This document shows, in pieces, positions 1 through 8,439 of a stretch of 64,000 nucleotides of DNA (within the stretch, counting starts at the first letter, position 1; each line of letters begins with the position of its first letter). This stretch comes from Verrucomicrobiia bacterium (lineage in GTDB: Bacteria; Verrucomicrobiota; Verrucomicrobiia; Verrucomicrobiales; Akkermansiaceae): the NCBI GenBank assembly GCA_030431475.1, contig JAUIJD010000020.1:1-64000 (forward strand). Reading direction: 5' to 3'. The notes beneath the pieces were generated by a model, which saw nothing but the letters and a program-made list of their open reading frames with translations, was not told where the DNA came from and did not search any database. Position numbers and translations under genes: made by a program.

Positions 1-1063
1 GCGCCATAGCGTCGTATAGACATTGATCCGTAAGCAACTCCGCCACCCCTTTCGCGATCGCCTTGTGGCACGTGCCCACAAGGCGGGCCGTCCCGGCCTC
101 CACAGCCTCTGGCCTCTCCGTGGTATCCCTCATCACAAGGACGGGTTTACCGAGACTCGGAGCTTCTTCCTGCACTCCACCGGAATCGGTAAGAATCAGG
201 TGAGCCCGATTCATAAGAGCGACAAATTGCACGTAATCGAGCGGCTCAATCAGGTGAATGTTGCTTGCAGATCGGTCTCCTCCGAGTATCCGGTAAACCG
301 GCCCCCTGACATTTGGATTTAGATGCACTGGATAGACGAACGCTACATCTTCGAATTTCTCAGAGAGATCTCGGACGGCACGGCAGATTGAGTCGAACCC
401 CTCACCAAAATTCTCCCGCCGATGACCTGTGATGAGCACTAGCTTTCTTCCATTGACACCCGGTTGAAGATCATTGGGGAGATCCTCAATTCTGGGTGGT
501 TCATCTTTGATCTTTTGTCGCACCCGGAGCAGGGCATCGATTACGGTATTTCCCGTTACGATCATCTTTTCCGAAGCAACGCCCTCACGCTCAAGGTTTC
601 GACGGCTCCACACGGTAGGCGGAAAATGGAGACTCGCGATTGCGGAGATTAGTCTGCGATTGGCCTCCTCCGGCCACGGTGACAAGAGATTGTCCGTTCG
701 AAGGCCGGCCTCGATGTGGCCAACCGGAATACGCTGGTAGATGCCGGCAAGCGCCCCGCAGAATGCGGTGCTCGTATCTCCTTGCACCAATATGAAATCA
801 GGCGTGTTCGATTCAAAATATTTGTCGAGAGCCGTAGTTGCTCTGGCGGTCAAGCCCGCCAGATTCTGGCCAGGCTGCATCAGATCGAGATCGTAGTCCG
901 GCCGAATGCCAAAAACCCGGAGCACCTGATCAAGCATGCTCCGGTGCTGTCCCGTCACACATACTTCTGGTTCAAGCGTTTCTGAGTCTTGAAGCGCCAA
1001 GACAACTGGTGCCATCTTGATGGCTTCCGGGCGGGTACCAAAAATGCATGCGATTTTTTTCAT
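1..1063 (-). CDS. wecB: UDP-N-acetylglucosamine 2-epimerase (C-terminus beyond window)
   Basis: Cytoplasmic enzyme interconverting UDP-GlcNAc and UDP-ManNAc for surface polysaccharide synthesis. Translating the minus strand from the ATG at 1063 gives 354 codons without a stop up to the window edge; family members are about 370-380 residues, so only a short tail is missing. Family signatures are visible: GTRPEAIK at residues 9-16, GDTSTAF, HIEAGLRT, TGHRRENFGEG and LTDSGGVQEEAP near the end. The gene starts 67 nt after the polymerase-like gene on the same strand and looks like the distal part of the EPS locus. Confidence 0.95.
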   Translation of the reverse strand, partial: MKKIACIFGTRPEAIKMAPVVLALQDSETLEPEVCVTGQHRSMLDQVLRVFGIRPDYDLDLMQPGQNLAGLTARATTALDKYFESNTPDFILVQGDTSTAFCGALAGIYQRIPVGHIEAGLRTDNLLSPWPEEANRRLISAIASLHFPPTVWSRRNLEREGVASEKMIVTGNTVIDALLRVRQKIKDEPPRIEDLPNDLQPGVNGRKLVLITGHRRENFGEGFDSICRAVRDLSEKFEDVAFVYPVHLNPNVRGPVYRILGGDRSASNIHLIEPLDYVQFVALMNRAHLILTDSGGVQEEAPSLGKPVLVMRDTTERPEAVEAGTARLVGTCHKAIAKGVAELLTDQCLYDAMA

Positions 1064-1129
1064 GGAGTGGACGGAGAGGGAGCGAGTATAGCTGAGAACT
1101 TCGGGGAACTGAGCGACCCGGCATCAATC

Positions 1130-2707
1130 TTACGAAGGCGCTCCAACTGTTTGCCTTCGAGCAAGCGCACGGACCTCTACCTTCTGATCCCCATGGCCTC
1201 CTGATACATTGGTGTTGACTGCATGACACCCCAGTTCGTAGGCGACTTTCACCATTGCTCCGGTAGCAACTAGCTCGGGGAATCCCGTTCTGTACGACCC
1301 GAAGATCAACCAATACCAGAAAGGATGAATGAGAAACGGCATGCAGATGAAGATCACGTGCCCCCATGCCACGGTATCACGATGGAGCTGGATCGCCCGC
1401 CAGGCGAATCGCGCGAAAACCAAAAGGAGCACCGTCGCCGCAATGAGACCCACCGCTCCGGTAAATCGAATTGTCTCCACGTGGAAGCCATGATAATTGC
1501 CGACCGCGATTGATTGCTCCATCCACGAAAGGCTCGTCAAATAGCTACCGGGTAACTTGGCCTCGCTCATCGCATTGATCTCCGTCGCGCTGAACTGGAA
1601 GCCGTCACCAAGAACCTTGTTGTCGATGTACTTGTCAGACCCCAGAGCCAATCTCCACATCTCGAAGCGGTCCTCCGAGCTGTGATGTGCCTGGCTCTCT
1701 GCTCTTGGATCCAACCGCATCGGGAACGGCACCGCCGTCAGCACCCGCTGCACACCAAAAGGTAGCTTCGTGCCGATATCTGAGATGGCAATGACGGCTA
1801 CCCCGGCAAGGCCAACCATCACGATCAACACCACATCGATAGTCTTTCGTCGAATCGCGGAGCCCACACAGAAGCGAATGAAGAGACTTAGGCTACTCCC
1901 CCGGAAGCCACTCAGCAGGACACAAATCACACCCAGGCCGGCGGTCACACCCCTCCAAGGTTTTGTGAAATCCAATGCGGCAACCGGGCGCCAATAGCTG
2001 CAGGCGATCAAACCCAGAATTGACCCGATTTGCCCAAGAAACCCAAACCGCCGCTCGCCCAGTTGGTACCCCTCCCCCTGCCCCATCGCCTCATCGAAAC
2101 TGACGTTGGAGTAAATCTTAACCATCACCTGGGCAAACCCCGGAGAGAGGGCTGAGAGAGCCTGAATCAATCCATCTCCAATTCCACATACCATGAAAAG
2201 AATCACGGCCCACTTCCACATCTTCATCTCGGGCCTTGAAGCGATGATCAGATAATAGGCTGCGAAGGCGAAGGCGAAGACAACGTAGGGCTTGCCGCCC
2301 GCCGAATCACCACCGAGGACCCGCAAGCCGACGGGATTGCGGACCATTGCCTGAAGGATGGTCAATCCAACGATGAGGATCGCCGTCTCCATCCAGGTCC
2401 AGCGGAAGGTGAGGGTCTGCCTCCTCAACGCAACGCGAGCGCAGAAAAACGCACCCGTGACCATGGTCATGAGCACCCACGGAGGAATCATTCCCGGCAG
2501 GAAGTTGATGCCACCGCGGAGTGACAGGGTGGCGGGGATCAGAATCCAAACATGCTTTCCGAGCAGGAGACAAACGGCGGCAAACACGCCTCCCACGACC
2601 CATGCGACGGCTTCAATCTGAGCTGTCGCAGCCGCGACTCCCAGGTAGAGTGCGAACGCGAAGGCCAGTCCGAGGATGGCGAAGACCTTGAATCGAGAGG
2701 AATCCAT
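1130..2707 (-). CDS. O-antigen polymerase/ligase-like membrane protein
   Basis: A 525-residue integral membrane protein with about ten hydrophobic segments spread over the whole length and a longer hydrophilic loop around residues 330-410 (rich in charged residues, with HHSSEDRFEMW). This architecture is that of Wzy/WaaL/exosortase-locus polymerases that join oligosaccharide repeat units outside the inner membrane. No short diagnostic motif is conserved in this family, so the call rests on topology and on the location immediately before wecB in a polysaccharide locus. A flippase or other polytopic EPS protein is a less likely alternative. Confidence 0.7.
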   Translation of the reverse strand: MDSSRFKVFAILGLAFAFALYLGVAAATAQIEAVAWVVGGVFAAVCLLLGKHVWILIPATLSLRGGINFLPGMIPPWVLMTMVTGAFFCARVALRRQTLTFRWTWMETAILIVGLTILQAMVRNPVGLRVLGGDSAGGKPYVVFAFAFAAYYLIIASRPEMKMWKWAVILFMVCGIGDGLIQALSALSPGFAQVMVKIYSNVSFDEAMGQGEGYQLGERRFGFLGQIGSILGLIACSYWRPVAALDFTKPWRGVTAGLGVICVLLSGFRGSSLSLFIRFCVGSAIRRKTIDVVLIVMVGLAGVAVIAISDIGTKLPFGVQRVLTAVPFPMRLDPRAESQAHHSSEDRFEMWRLALGSDKYIDNKVLGDGFQFSATEINAMSEAKLPGSYLTSLSWMEQSIAVGNYHGFHVETIRFTGAVGLIAATVLLLVFARFAWRAIQLHRDTVAWGHVIFICMPFLIHPFWYWLIFGSYRTGFPELVATGAMVKVAYELGCHAVNTNVSGGHGDQKVEVRALARRQTVGAPS

Positions 2708-2818
2708 GAGGGTGTTCTAAAATCTGGTGTGCCAGAAAGCTCTTAGGCGTGTTTGGAAAGGAGCCTTGTTGTCTCGGAGTCGATCAGAATTTCTGAAAAC
2801 ACGTGAGTAGCTCTCGAC

Positions 2819-3691
2819 CTAATCTTCGACGGGCACGGCATGAAGCTTCCCTCGCCGTCGGGACTTTGCATCATCGCCATTCAAGGAGCGTCGTTCATCG
2901 CCCACCGTGAACAAGACGGTGGGGTAGGGATTGACGGTCAACGCGAGCTTGTCACCATCGACTTTCCAGGTGCCTGGGCCTGCATTCGGAAGGGTGTTGA
3001 GTAGCTTTCCTCCCGCAAAGAAAAGAATAAAGCCCTCATGGCTGGACCCGTCTTTCGGGCCCGACTCATAAGCCCAAACGGTGCCAGGAAGAAATTTCTC
3101 CAAAGGCAGGGAATCACCAGAGCCACCTGCCATATGACCGCTGCGCTTGCCCAGAAGTTCCCGAGCCTTTTGAATCCCGGCATCTGCCTCGAGCGTCGCA
3201 CTCATCTTGCGAGCTGCGAGCGCACCGTCCACATCACCTTCACGCGTGAGACGGGTTTCCTGCTCGGAAAGCACTTGATCCATCTTCTCAACCAGCGCCA
3301 AGAGTTCGCGGGCGTGCTCCATGACCACCTTGGTCCGCGCAGAAACAAACTTGCGACGCATTCCGGGGAGCTGGGCGGGGGGCTTATCCGGAAGATCGGG
3401 AAGATCCTCGGCGCCGTCTTCAACGACGCTGATCTCTTCGCGAACCGGAAGAACCTGATCGAGATCACCGGTATCCTTAAGCCGGTCTTCCAGCTTCTTG
3501 AGGGCCGCCAGATAGCTGGCCTCGAGCTTCTTCAGGCTCTCATCCCGAGTCGCGTTGGCCTCGTCGTAGCGGGCCATGAAGGAGGCTTGCAGCTGGCCGA
3601 GGTCGGCCGCTGCAGCGGTAAAAGCTGAAATGCTAAAAAGCTGAAATGCTGAAATGAGAAGCATCCGCAGCGTGGAGGTCGGTCGGGTCAT
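2819..3691 (-). CDS. Secreted coiled-coil protein of unknown function
   Basis: A 290-residue protein with an N-terminal signal peptide (hydrophobic core LLISAFQLFSISAF, then an AAAA cleavage region). A helical, heptad-like stretch follows (about residues 30-190), rich in E, K, L and A (SLKKLEASYLAALKKLEDRL is typical). The C-terminal ~90 residues look like a small beta domain (GTVWAYES, GTWKVDGDKLALTVN). No family is recognised. The hydrophobic core of the signal peptide is encoded by a run of the GCTGAAA-type micro-repeat found in the intergenic regions of this window. The gene lies between the polymerase-like gene and the repeat block. Confidence 0.75.
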   Translation of the reverse strand: MTRPTSTLRMLLISAFQLFSISAFTAAAADLGQLQASFMARYDEANATRDESLKKLEASYLAALKKLEDRLKDTGDLDQVLPVREEISVVEDGAEDLPDLPDKPPAQLPGMRRKFVSARTKVVMEHARELLALVEKMDQVLSEQETRLTREGDVDGALAARKMSATLEADAGIQKARELLGKRSGHMAGGSGDSLPLEKFLPGTVWAYESGPKDGSSHEGFILFFAGGKLLNTLPNAGPGTWKVDGDKLALTVNPYPTVLFTVGDERRSLNGDDAKSRRRGKLHAVPVED

Positions 3692-3699
3692 GGCACTGG

Positions 3700-4326
3700 C
3701 AATAAACGCTGAAACGCTGACCCTCCTTCGCCAAGGCTCCCGCCTACGCCAAGGCTACGGCGCGGCAAGACGAGGGGGCAAGAAACGGAAATGCTTCCGT
3801 CGTCGCTGAAGCGATGACGGACAAGGAAAAGCTGAAGGCGGCGGGCCTGCCGCGCCGGAGCGAAGCGCAGGCGGGAGCGGTAGCGACCACTACTCGAGGC
3901 GAAGCGAAACTGGCATGGCAGCCTGCCACGCCGAAGCTCGCGAAGGCGGGTGATCCCGCGGCACGCGGGAGAGGGCAAATGGGGGGGCGGGAGAGTAGAT
4001 GCTGAAACGCTTCCGTCGTCGCTGAAGCTATGACGGACAAGGAAAAGCTGAAGGCGGCGGGAGCGGTAGCGACCACTACTCGAAGCGAAGCGAAACTGGC
4101 ATGGCGTGATCCCGCGGCACGCGAGAGAGGGCAAATGGGGAGGCCCGGTGTTTCGATCGGGGTTTTCACCAAATAGCACTCGCCATCCATGTCGAGCTGT
4201 GCAGGACGGCAGGTCGAAGGTCCAGCCGTCGCGCCTCGGCGATGAGACTGTGGGAAAATCCCGCACGGCCCCGCCGCCGGGAGTTGGGCTGGAAAAAATC
4301 GTGCGCTTCGCGATTGCCTACGCCGG
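3700..4326. repeat. Non-coding repeat block with a long direct duplication
   Basis: About 630 nt without a credible gene. It begins with GCTGAAAC micro-repeats just upstream of the preceding gene's ATG. It then contains two direct copies (about 3790-3985 and 4005-4145) of a sequence that starts GCTTCCGTCGTCGCTGAAG, continues through GACGGACAAGGAAAAGCTGA and ends AGAGGGCAAATGGGG. The second copy lacks about 50 nt of the first. The same opening sequence recurs near 5434, 6480 and, inverted, near 9115. Open frames across the block are arginine/serine-rich shadows. Confidence 0.8.
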
Positions 4327-4548
4327 TCAGGCAACCTCCATCATGGGACGAGTCCGAGACTTCGGAAGTTCGCGTCCGGTGCCTTGAAAATGCCCAATCA
4401 CGTCTTCGAGCACTTCGCACAAATCCCGGAATACCTGCACGGGATCGTCTCCGTGAATCCCCGTAATCAGGTCCGGACACTTCCCGATGTAGGCTTGGTC
4501 CTCTTCTGACCATTCCACCCATTTGTGATACTGATCGACTGCTTTCAT
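4327..4548 (-). CDS. hicB: HicB-type antitoxin
   Basis: A 73-residue protein with the HicB fold signature: a short N-terminal strand, WSEEDQAYIGKCPDLITGIHGDD as a broken partial-RNase-H strand pattern, then VFRDLCEVLEDVIGHF. It would neutralise the adjacent HicA RNase and repress the operon. Its ATG overlaps the HicA stop codon by four bases (ATGA at 4545-4548), giving the order hicA-hicB. The C-terminus is short and shows no obvious DNA-binding domain, as in minimal HicB proteins. Confidence 0.85.
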   Translation of the reverse strand: MKAVDQYHKWVEWSEEDQAYIGKCPDLITGIHGDDPVQVFRDLCEVLEDVIGHFQGTGRELPKSRTRPMMEVA

Positions 4549-4748
4549 TGCTCGACGTCTTCGATCGCCTTTCTTACCTGCTTTTCCTGATACGGCTTCG
4601 CATCCGCGTTGTCCTTGCCGCTCAGCGTCACCGCACCCGGAAAATTAGCATGCGTGAATTTCCGGTGCGAACCTTTTCCAGCTCCTGAAATCAGCTCAAA
4701 CCCGGCGTTTTTGAGATCTCTTGCCAATTCGCGGACTTTTCTCGGCAC
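4545..4748 (-). CDS. hicA: HicA-type mRNA interferase toxin
   Basis: A 67-residue dsRBD-like toxin that cleaves mRNA when free of HicB. It shows the compact HicA layout: an N-terminal helix (KVRELARDLKNAGFELI), the GKGSHRKFTH segment carrying the catalytic histidine, strands with GAVTLSGKD, and a C-terminal helix (EKQVRKAIEDV). Length matches the family. The ATG lies 10 nt after a tiny upstream reading frame, so it may be cotranscribed with the 4889-5419 gene. Confidence 0.9.
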   Translation of the reverse strand: MPRKVRELARDLKNAGFELISGAGKGSHRKFTHANFPGAVTLSGKDNADAKPYQEKQVRKAIEDVEQ

Positions 4749-4757
4749 GGGCGAGGT

Positions 4758-4892
4758 TTAGCGGTTTGGGGCACTGGTCGCAAGATCCTGATCAGAAAGT
4801 GATGGGAAAGAACCGGCGACCGCGAAAGTCACCGGGTGATCGAGGGCACCGCCAAGAGCCTGCAGGATCTCGGCTGGGTGGTTGGGAATCAT
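4758..4892 (-). CDS. Tiny ATGA-coupled ORF, possible gene remnant
   Basis: A 44-codon frame whose ATG overlaps the stop codon of the upstream gene (ATGA at 4889-4892) and which ends 10 nt before hicA. Its start (MIPNHPAEILQALGGALDHP, then VTFAVAGSF) resembles the beginning of a nucleotidyltransferase-type protein, a common second gene in two-gene toxin-antitoxin-like units, but the frame stops soon after. It is either a truncated partner or a small coupled peptide; the sequence cannot decide. Confidence 0.3.
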   Translation of the reverse strand: MIPNHPAEILQALGGALDHPVTFAVAGSFPSLSDQDLATSAPNR

Positions 4893-5419
4893 GCGGACGG
4901 TCGGATCCACTGCATGCGGGGTCCAAGCCCATCACGAGAAAGCCCCGACATCGCGACAAGGCGGCTGAGGTGAGGGAGGGCATCGGGCCGGACGGGAGGC
5001 AACTCCGGCAATCCATCCAGGAGGGTTCGCCAAAAGGGGTTTCCCGGTTCGACCTGAATGGCCTGTTCGGCGAGGTGCCGGACGATCGCTTCACAGCGTT
5101 CCCGGCGGGCCAGCTTGAGAATCCTGGCTGCCGAAATGTTCGGGGTGCCGAGAAGCGCTCCGGCCATCCGAAGCCGGTTGAGGGAGTAGGGCGCGGAGGG
5201 CGACATCAGGGCAATGGTCAGCTCCTCCGTTGAGAACGCGTCGGTTTGGCAAGCCGGGATTGCTGTCGTCCCTGGATCCGGGCGACCGTAATAACGGAGC
5301 CCTTTGGACAACGCTATATTCTCAAGATCACGCGGTCCTCCAATCCCAAGCAACCGGGCCTTTTGAAGCAGAGGCGACAAATGGGAGGTGGTGCCAAGGC
5401 GATCAGCGAGGAGAGGCAT
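4889..5419 (-). CDS. Hypothetical protein (176 aa)
   Basis: The family is not recognised. The product is soluble, moderately basic and mostly helical (LNRLRMAGALLG, ARILKLARRERCEAIVRHLA), without signal peptide or membrane segment. Its ATG is immediately preceded by one copy of the long intergenic repeat, as for mntA and the 6938-7501 gene, and it is followed by an ATGA-coupled tiny frame and hicAB. That placement suggests the first gene of another two-gene toxin-antitoxin-like unit whose second gene has decayed. This is inference only. Confidence 0.6.
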   Translation of the reverse strand: MPLLADRLGTTSHLSPLLQKARLLGIGGPRDLENIALSKGLRYYGRPDPGTTAIPACQTDAFSTEELTIALMSPSAPYSLNRLRMAGALLGTPNISAARILKLARRERCEAIVRHLAEQAIQVEPGNPFWRTLLDGLPELPPVRPDALPHLSRLVAMSGLSRDGLGPRMQWIRPSA

Positions 5420-5424
5420 TCGGG

Positions 5425-5683
5425 AATAAAAGCTGAAATGCTTCCGTCGTCGCTGAAGCTATGACGGACAAGGAAAAGCTAAAGGCGGCGGCGCGGCGGG
5501 GAGAATCGGTGTTTCGGTGGCGAGGTGAGGAGAAAGGAAAAAGGATAAAGGGGGGAGCGCTGGCTTTAGCCGGCATCGTGAAGGCGGGGCTGTGGCGAGT
5601 GCCGAGTAAAAAGTAAAAAGTAGAAAGTGGGGAGAGCGACTTCGGAAGTCGCCGGTGTTTCGGTGTTTCCGTTCGTCAGTTCG
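5425..5683. repeat. Long intergenic repeat, copy A
   Basis: About 240 nt nearly identical to copy B at 6468. It runs from AATAAAAGCTGAAATGC through GCTTCCGTCGTCGCTGAAG, GAGAATCGGTGTTTCGG, GAGCGCTGGCTTTAGCCGGC and GAGTAAAAAGTAAAAAGTAG to a hairpin (GCGACTTCGGAAGTCGC) and GTGTTTCGGTGTTTC. It ends with four tandem CAGTTCGT-type units that run into the 3' end of hepT. Confidence 0.9.
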
Positions 5684-6085
5684 TCAGTTCGTCAGTTCGT
5701 CGATGAATTGTTCGAAGTCGGTGAGGTGGCGCTGGAGGATCGCCTCCAGGATGGGACGTTGAAGTTCCTGGTAAGAATGAACGGCGACGCTGCGGAAGCC
5801 GACCATGTTGCGCATCGCGGAGGCGGTGGAGCCCGACAGGCTGCCGGCCTGCTCCAGCAGGCTGAATGCGTCGCGGCTCGACTGGGGCACACCCAGCTTC
5901 CCCTCCGCCACGTGGTGCATGGCCAGATCGATGGCCGCCTCACAGGCACGAAGAAGATTCAGGACGATGGCATCCTGGATGGTGAAGTCGTCCAGGCGTT
6001 CGGGCTTGCCTTTGAATTCCTCGGACACCCGGGCCAGACCGCGGCGGATGATCGCGGACTTGTTGCGGCTGATGTCGTCGGTCAT
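5684..6085 (-). CDS. hepT: HepT-family toxin (HEPN RNase)
   Basis: A 133-residue all-helical HEPN protein of the HepT (DUF86) family, an RNase held inactive by its nucleotidyltransferase partner. The diagnostic RX4HXY motif is present as RSVAVHSY in the second half, after FTIQDAIVLNLLRACEAAIDLA. Its ATG overlaps the mntA stop (6082-6085), so the order is mntA-hepT. In characterised pairs MntA adds AMP to the tyrosine of this motif. The last codons lie in the CAGTTCGT tandem repeat that opens the next spacer. Confidence 0.9.
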   Translation of the reverse strand: MTDDISRNKSAIIRRGLARVSEEFKGKPERLDDFTIQDAIVLNLLRACEAAIDLAMHHVAEGKLGVPQSSRDAFSLLEQAGSLSGSTASAMRNMVGFRSVAVHSYQELQRPILEAILQRHLTDFEQFIDELTN

Positions 6086-6462
6086 CGGGCCAGAATCTCC
6101 GCCCGCTCTTCATTGAGGCGGGCGTAGTCGGACAGGGTCTGCATCTCAAATCGCCGCGCCACCTCGAGATCGGAAGCCTCGAGCCGCTCACCGGTGCGGA
6201 TCACCTCCTTGCGCATCACGGTCGTCGCGGAGGACAAGTCCACCACTTCCACCTGAAGATCCAGTTGCTCTGACAGCTGATTGGAGAGATCGAAAAGTCG
6301 GACGGGATCGAGAGCAGTGGGACAGAGAATCGCCAGATCGAGATCGGAACCGTCACGTTGACGGTCGGTTCCAAACGAGCCGAAGCAATAGACCACTTGC
6401 GGCTCCAGGGGCGCAAGACCAGCCAGCACCGCTTCCTCCATCGATTTGGCAAGACGAGACAT
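6082..6462 (-). CDS. mntA: MntA-family nucleotidyltransferase antitoxin
   Basis: A 126-residue minimal nucleotidyltransferase. The motif GSFGTDRQRDGSDLD fits the MNT signature GSX10DXD exactly, with a third acidic residue expected in LQVEVVDL. Members modify and silence the cognate HepT RNase by AMPylation. The gene directly precedes and overlaps hepT by four bases. The long repeat copy B starts 5 nt upstream of the ATG, so any promoter must lie inside the repeat. Confidence 0.9.
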   Translation of the reverse strand: MSRLAKSMEEAVLAGLAPLEPQVVYCFGSFGTDRQRDGSDLDLAILCPTALDPVRLFDLSNQLSEQLDLQVEVVDLSSATTVMRKEVIRTGERLEASDLEVARRFEMQTLSDYARLNEERAEILAR

Positions 6463-6467
6463 GGGGG

Positions 6468-6777
6468 AATAAACGCTGAAATGCTTCCGTCGTCGCTGAA
6501 GCTATGACGGACAAGGAAAAGCTGAAGGCGGCGGCGCGGCGGGGAGAATCGGTGTTTCGGAGGCGAGGCGAGGAGAAAGGAAAAAGGATAAAGGGGGGAG
6601 GAGCGCTGGCTTTAGCCGGCATCGTGAAGGCGGGGCTGTGGCGAGTGCCGAGTAAAAAGTAAAAAGTAGAAAGTGGGGAGAGCGACTTTGGAAGTCGCCG
6701 GTGTTTCGGTGTTTCGGTGGCGAGGCGAGGAGAAAGGAAAAAGGATAAAGGTGGGGGGGAGGAGTGCTGGCTTCGAT
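6468..6777. repeat. Long intergenic repeat, copy B
   Basis: Near-identical to copy A over its first ~240 nt: AATAAACGCTGAAATGC, the GACGGACAAGG block, GAGCGCTGGCTTTAGCCGGC, GAGTAAAAAGTAAAAAGTAG and the hairpin GCGACTTTGGAAGTCGC. It then repeats part of itself (GTTTCGGTGGCGAGGCGAGG, GAAAGGAAAAAGGATAAAGG), giving about 300 nt. It occupies the space between the small 6778-6960 gene and mntA. Confidence 0.9.
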
Positions 6778-6960
6778 TCAAAGCCGCCAATGGGTGCCAT
6801 GGAAGCGAACGGGCTTGGGCGGCCTGAGAGATGGCGGCATGTCCGACAGGCAGCGAAGAAATTCCGCGATCGGCAGTGAGGGAGGTCTTGCCTGAGCGGG
6901 TTGCTTCTGCCGGGCGAATCGCCGAAGCGCCTCCCGTTCAGATGGATGCAATCTTGCCAT
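6778..6960 (-). CDS. Small basic protein coupled to a nucleotidyltransferase
   Basis: A 60-residue frame starting 23 nt inside the end of the upstream nucleotidyltransferase gene. It is basic and proline-rich (SEREALRRFARQKQPAQARP) with a short hydrophobic helix (IAEFLRCLSDM). The overlap suggests translational coupling and a role as partner in a two-gene unit, but no family is recognised. A chance frame cannot be excluded. Confidence 0.45.
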   Translation of the reverse strand: MARLHPSEREALRRFARQKQPAQARPPSLPIAEFLRCLSDMPPSLRPPKPVRFHGTHWRL

Positions 6961-7501
6961 AAGCCTGTTTCAGCTCGGTCAGCCGGTTCCCCAGATCGAA
7001 CAGGTCGAGATAGTCCGCGACCAATTCCCAATCGAGGTCCATTCCGGATCGTGCCGAATGCCCGATCAGTTGAAAGATGTCGCTCCAGTCCCCCCGCTTA
7101 CGTTCCGGGTCGTTGACCGATGCCTGCACCTTGAGACCGATGATGTCTTCCGTCTGGACCACCGGGATCTCACAACCCGGGGTCAGCGTGAGGCGATCCG
7201 CCCGTTTCAGCATGGAAAGCGTGGCGGGGCGAAAGGCATGAAGCAGGTCGATCCGGCCGAGGGCATGGTCTTCGGCGAGGTAGTGCGTGACATTCTCGGA
7301 TTGGAACTCCCGGCGATAACCCATCCCCTGGAGGATGTCGTCACAGCGGTCGAGATCCTCGGACAACAGGATGAAATCCGCATCGAGAGTCGCTCTCTGA
7401 ACACCCCGCAGGGCCATCGCCAAGCCACCGATGAGCGCATACCTCACGTTCCCTGCGTCGAACGACTTCACGATTCGGGGAAGCTGTTCGAAGAAGTTCA
7501 T
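6938..7501 (-). CDS. Nucleotidyltransferase-fold protein (AbiEii-like)
   Basis: A 187-residue protein. The start at 7501 (MNFFEQLPRIVKSF) was chosen because the longer frame upstream runs through intergenic repeat. The N-terminal half shows the pol-beta nucleotidyltransferase pattern YALIGGLAMALRG followed by RATLDADFILL, with the two aspartates at the active-site position. The second half is helical. Such proteins occur in toxin-antitoxin and abortive-infection pairs. It is followed by an overlapping small gene and flanked by repeat copies B and C. Confidence 0.75.
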   Translation of the reverse strand: MNFFEQLPRIVKSFDAGNVRYALIGGLAMALRGVQRATLDADFILLSEDLDRCDDILQGMGYRREFQSENVTHYLAEDHALGRIDLLHAFRPATLSMLKRADRLTLTPGCEIPVVQTEDIIGLKVQASVNDPERKRGDWSDIFQLIGHSARSGMDLDWELVADYLDLFDLGNRLTELKQAYGKIASI

Positions 7502-7509
7502 GAGTTGGC

Positions 7510-7820
7510 GGGTTCCGCCTCGGGACGCGGCAGAATAAAGGCTGAAACGCTGAAAACTGAAACGCTGAAATGGGGAAGCGGGAGCGCCGCGGGGAGAATC
7601 GATGTTTCGGTGGCGAGGCGAGGAGAAAGAAAAAAGGAAAAAGGATAGAGGGGGGGGAGGAGCGCTGGCTTTAGCCGGCATCGTGAAGGCGGGGCTGTGG
7701 CGAGTGCCGAGTAAAAAGTAAAAAGTAGAAAGTGGGGAGAGCGACTTTGGAAGTCGCCGGTTTTTCGGTGTTTCGGTGGCTGGGGTTTCGAATCTGCAAA
7801 TGGGAATGGGGGACCACCGG
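7510..7820. repeat. Long intergenic repeat, copy C
   Basis: Begins with tandem GCTGAAAC units (about 7535-7570). It then matches copies A and B from GGGGAGAATCGATGTTTCGG through GAGCGCTGGCTTTAGCCGGC, GAGTAAAAAGTAAAAAGTAG, the hairpin GCGACTTTGGAAGTCGC and a GTTTTTCGGTGTTTCGGTGG tail. It lacks the GACGGACAAGG block present in A and B, so copies are recombined or partly deleted. Confidence 0.9.
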
Positions 7821-7830
7821 CTCTCCTCAA

Positions 7831-8439
7831 CTACTTGAGATCGCGGACGGAGTCCCTGATGCATTCCTTAACGGACTCCCAAGAGCAATCGCTCAGGCTG
7901 ACCGGATCGGGTTCGGCGTTTGCATCTCCAAACCAGACCAGGCTGCGGATCAGCATCAACATGCTGGCTGGTCGGTATTTCGCGCGGTAATGCGCAAGCA
8001 AATCGGGCAATGGGGCGGAAGAGAGTAGGGCAGCGAGATCGAAGAAGTCCTTCTTGCTCCCTCGATTGGCAATCGCATTGAGCTTCATGGCTGACACATC
8101 CTCGATCGACCAGAGGAAAAGTCCCTCAACCCGGTCGTGCTCCTCAAGCCGGGGGTAGGCATGACGAAGGAGTTCGATCTTGATGTCGTCAGCGCGAAGA
8201 CGAAGCGTGCCAGCGGCGACACCAATGATGCTGTCGGGACCGATGCCCAAATCCGAGGCCAGGACCTTTGGTTCGAATGCTTGATCGGTGGACCAATCGA
8301 GGTCGGTCGATATCCGGTGACCAAACCGAAGTGCAAGAGACGTCCCACCTGCCAGCGCGAATCCATGGTCCTCGACGAGAGGCTGGAAGCGCCTGAGGAG
8401 CTTCAGGAGGGCTGGCGAAACGGCGGATTCGTGGAGCAT
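7831..8439 (-). CDS. AbiEii-type nucleotidyltransferase toxin
   Basis: A 202-residue protein. The start at 8439 (MLHESAVSPALLKLLRRF) was chosen over a longer frame that overlaps the partner gene more. It has the AbiEii (DUF1814) signature FALAGGTSLALRFGHRISTDLDW, with the GG and DxD-type acidic pair of the nucleotidyltransferase site, and the later VSAMKLNAIANRGSKKDFFDL segment. Family members block growth by modifying tRNA or nucleotides. It overlaps the upstream DUF6922-type gene by 37 nt, the usual toxin/partner arrangement. Confidence 0.85.
   Translation of the reverse strand: MLHESAVSPALLKLLRRFQPLVEDHGFALAGGTSLALRFGHRISTDLDWSTDQAFEPKVLASDLGIGPDSIIGVAAGTLRLRADDIKIELLRHAYPRLEEHDRVEGLFLWSIEDVSAMKLNAIANRGSKKDFFDLAALLSSAPLPDLLAHYRAKYRPASMLMLIRSLVWFGDANAEPDPVSLSDCSWESVKECIRDSVRDLK

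Noticed and set aside
3688-4334. Two overlapping ~190-codon minus-strand frames
   Set aside because: They traverse the duplicated intergenic repeat and contain the same phrase twice; composition is arginine/serine/alanine-rich repeat translation.
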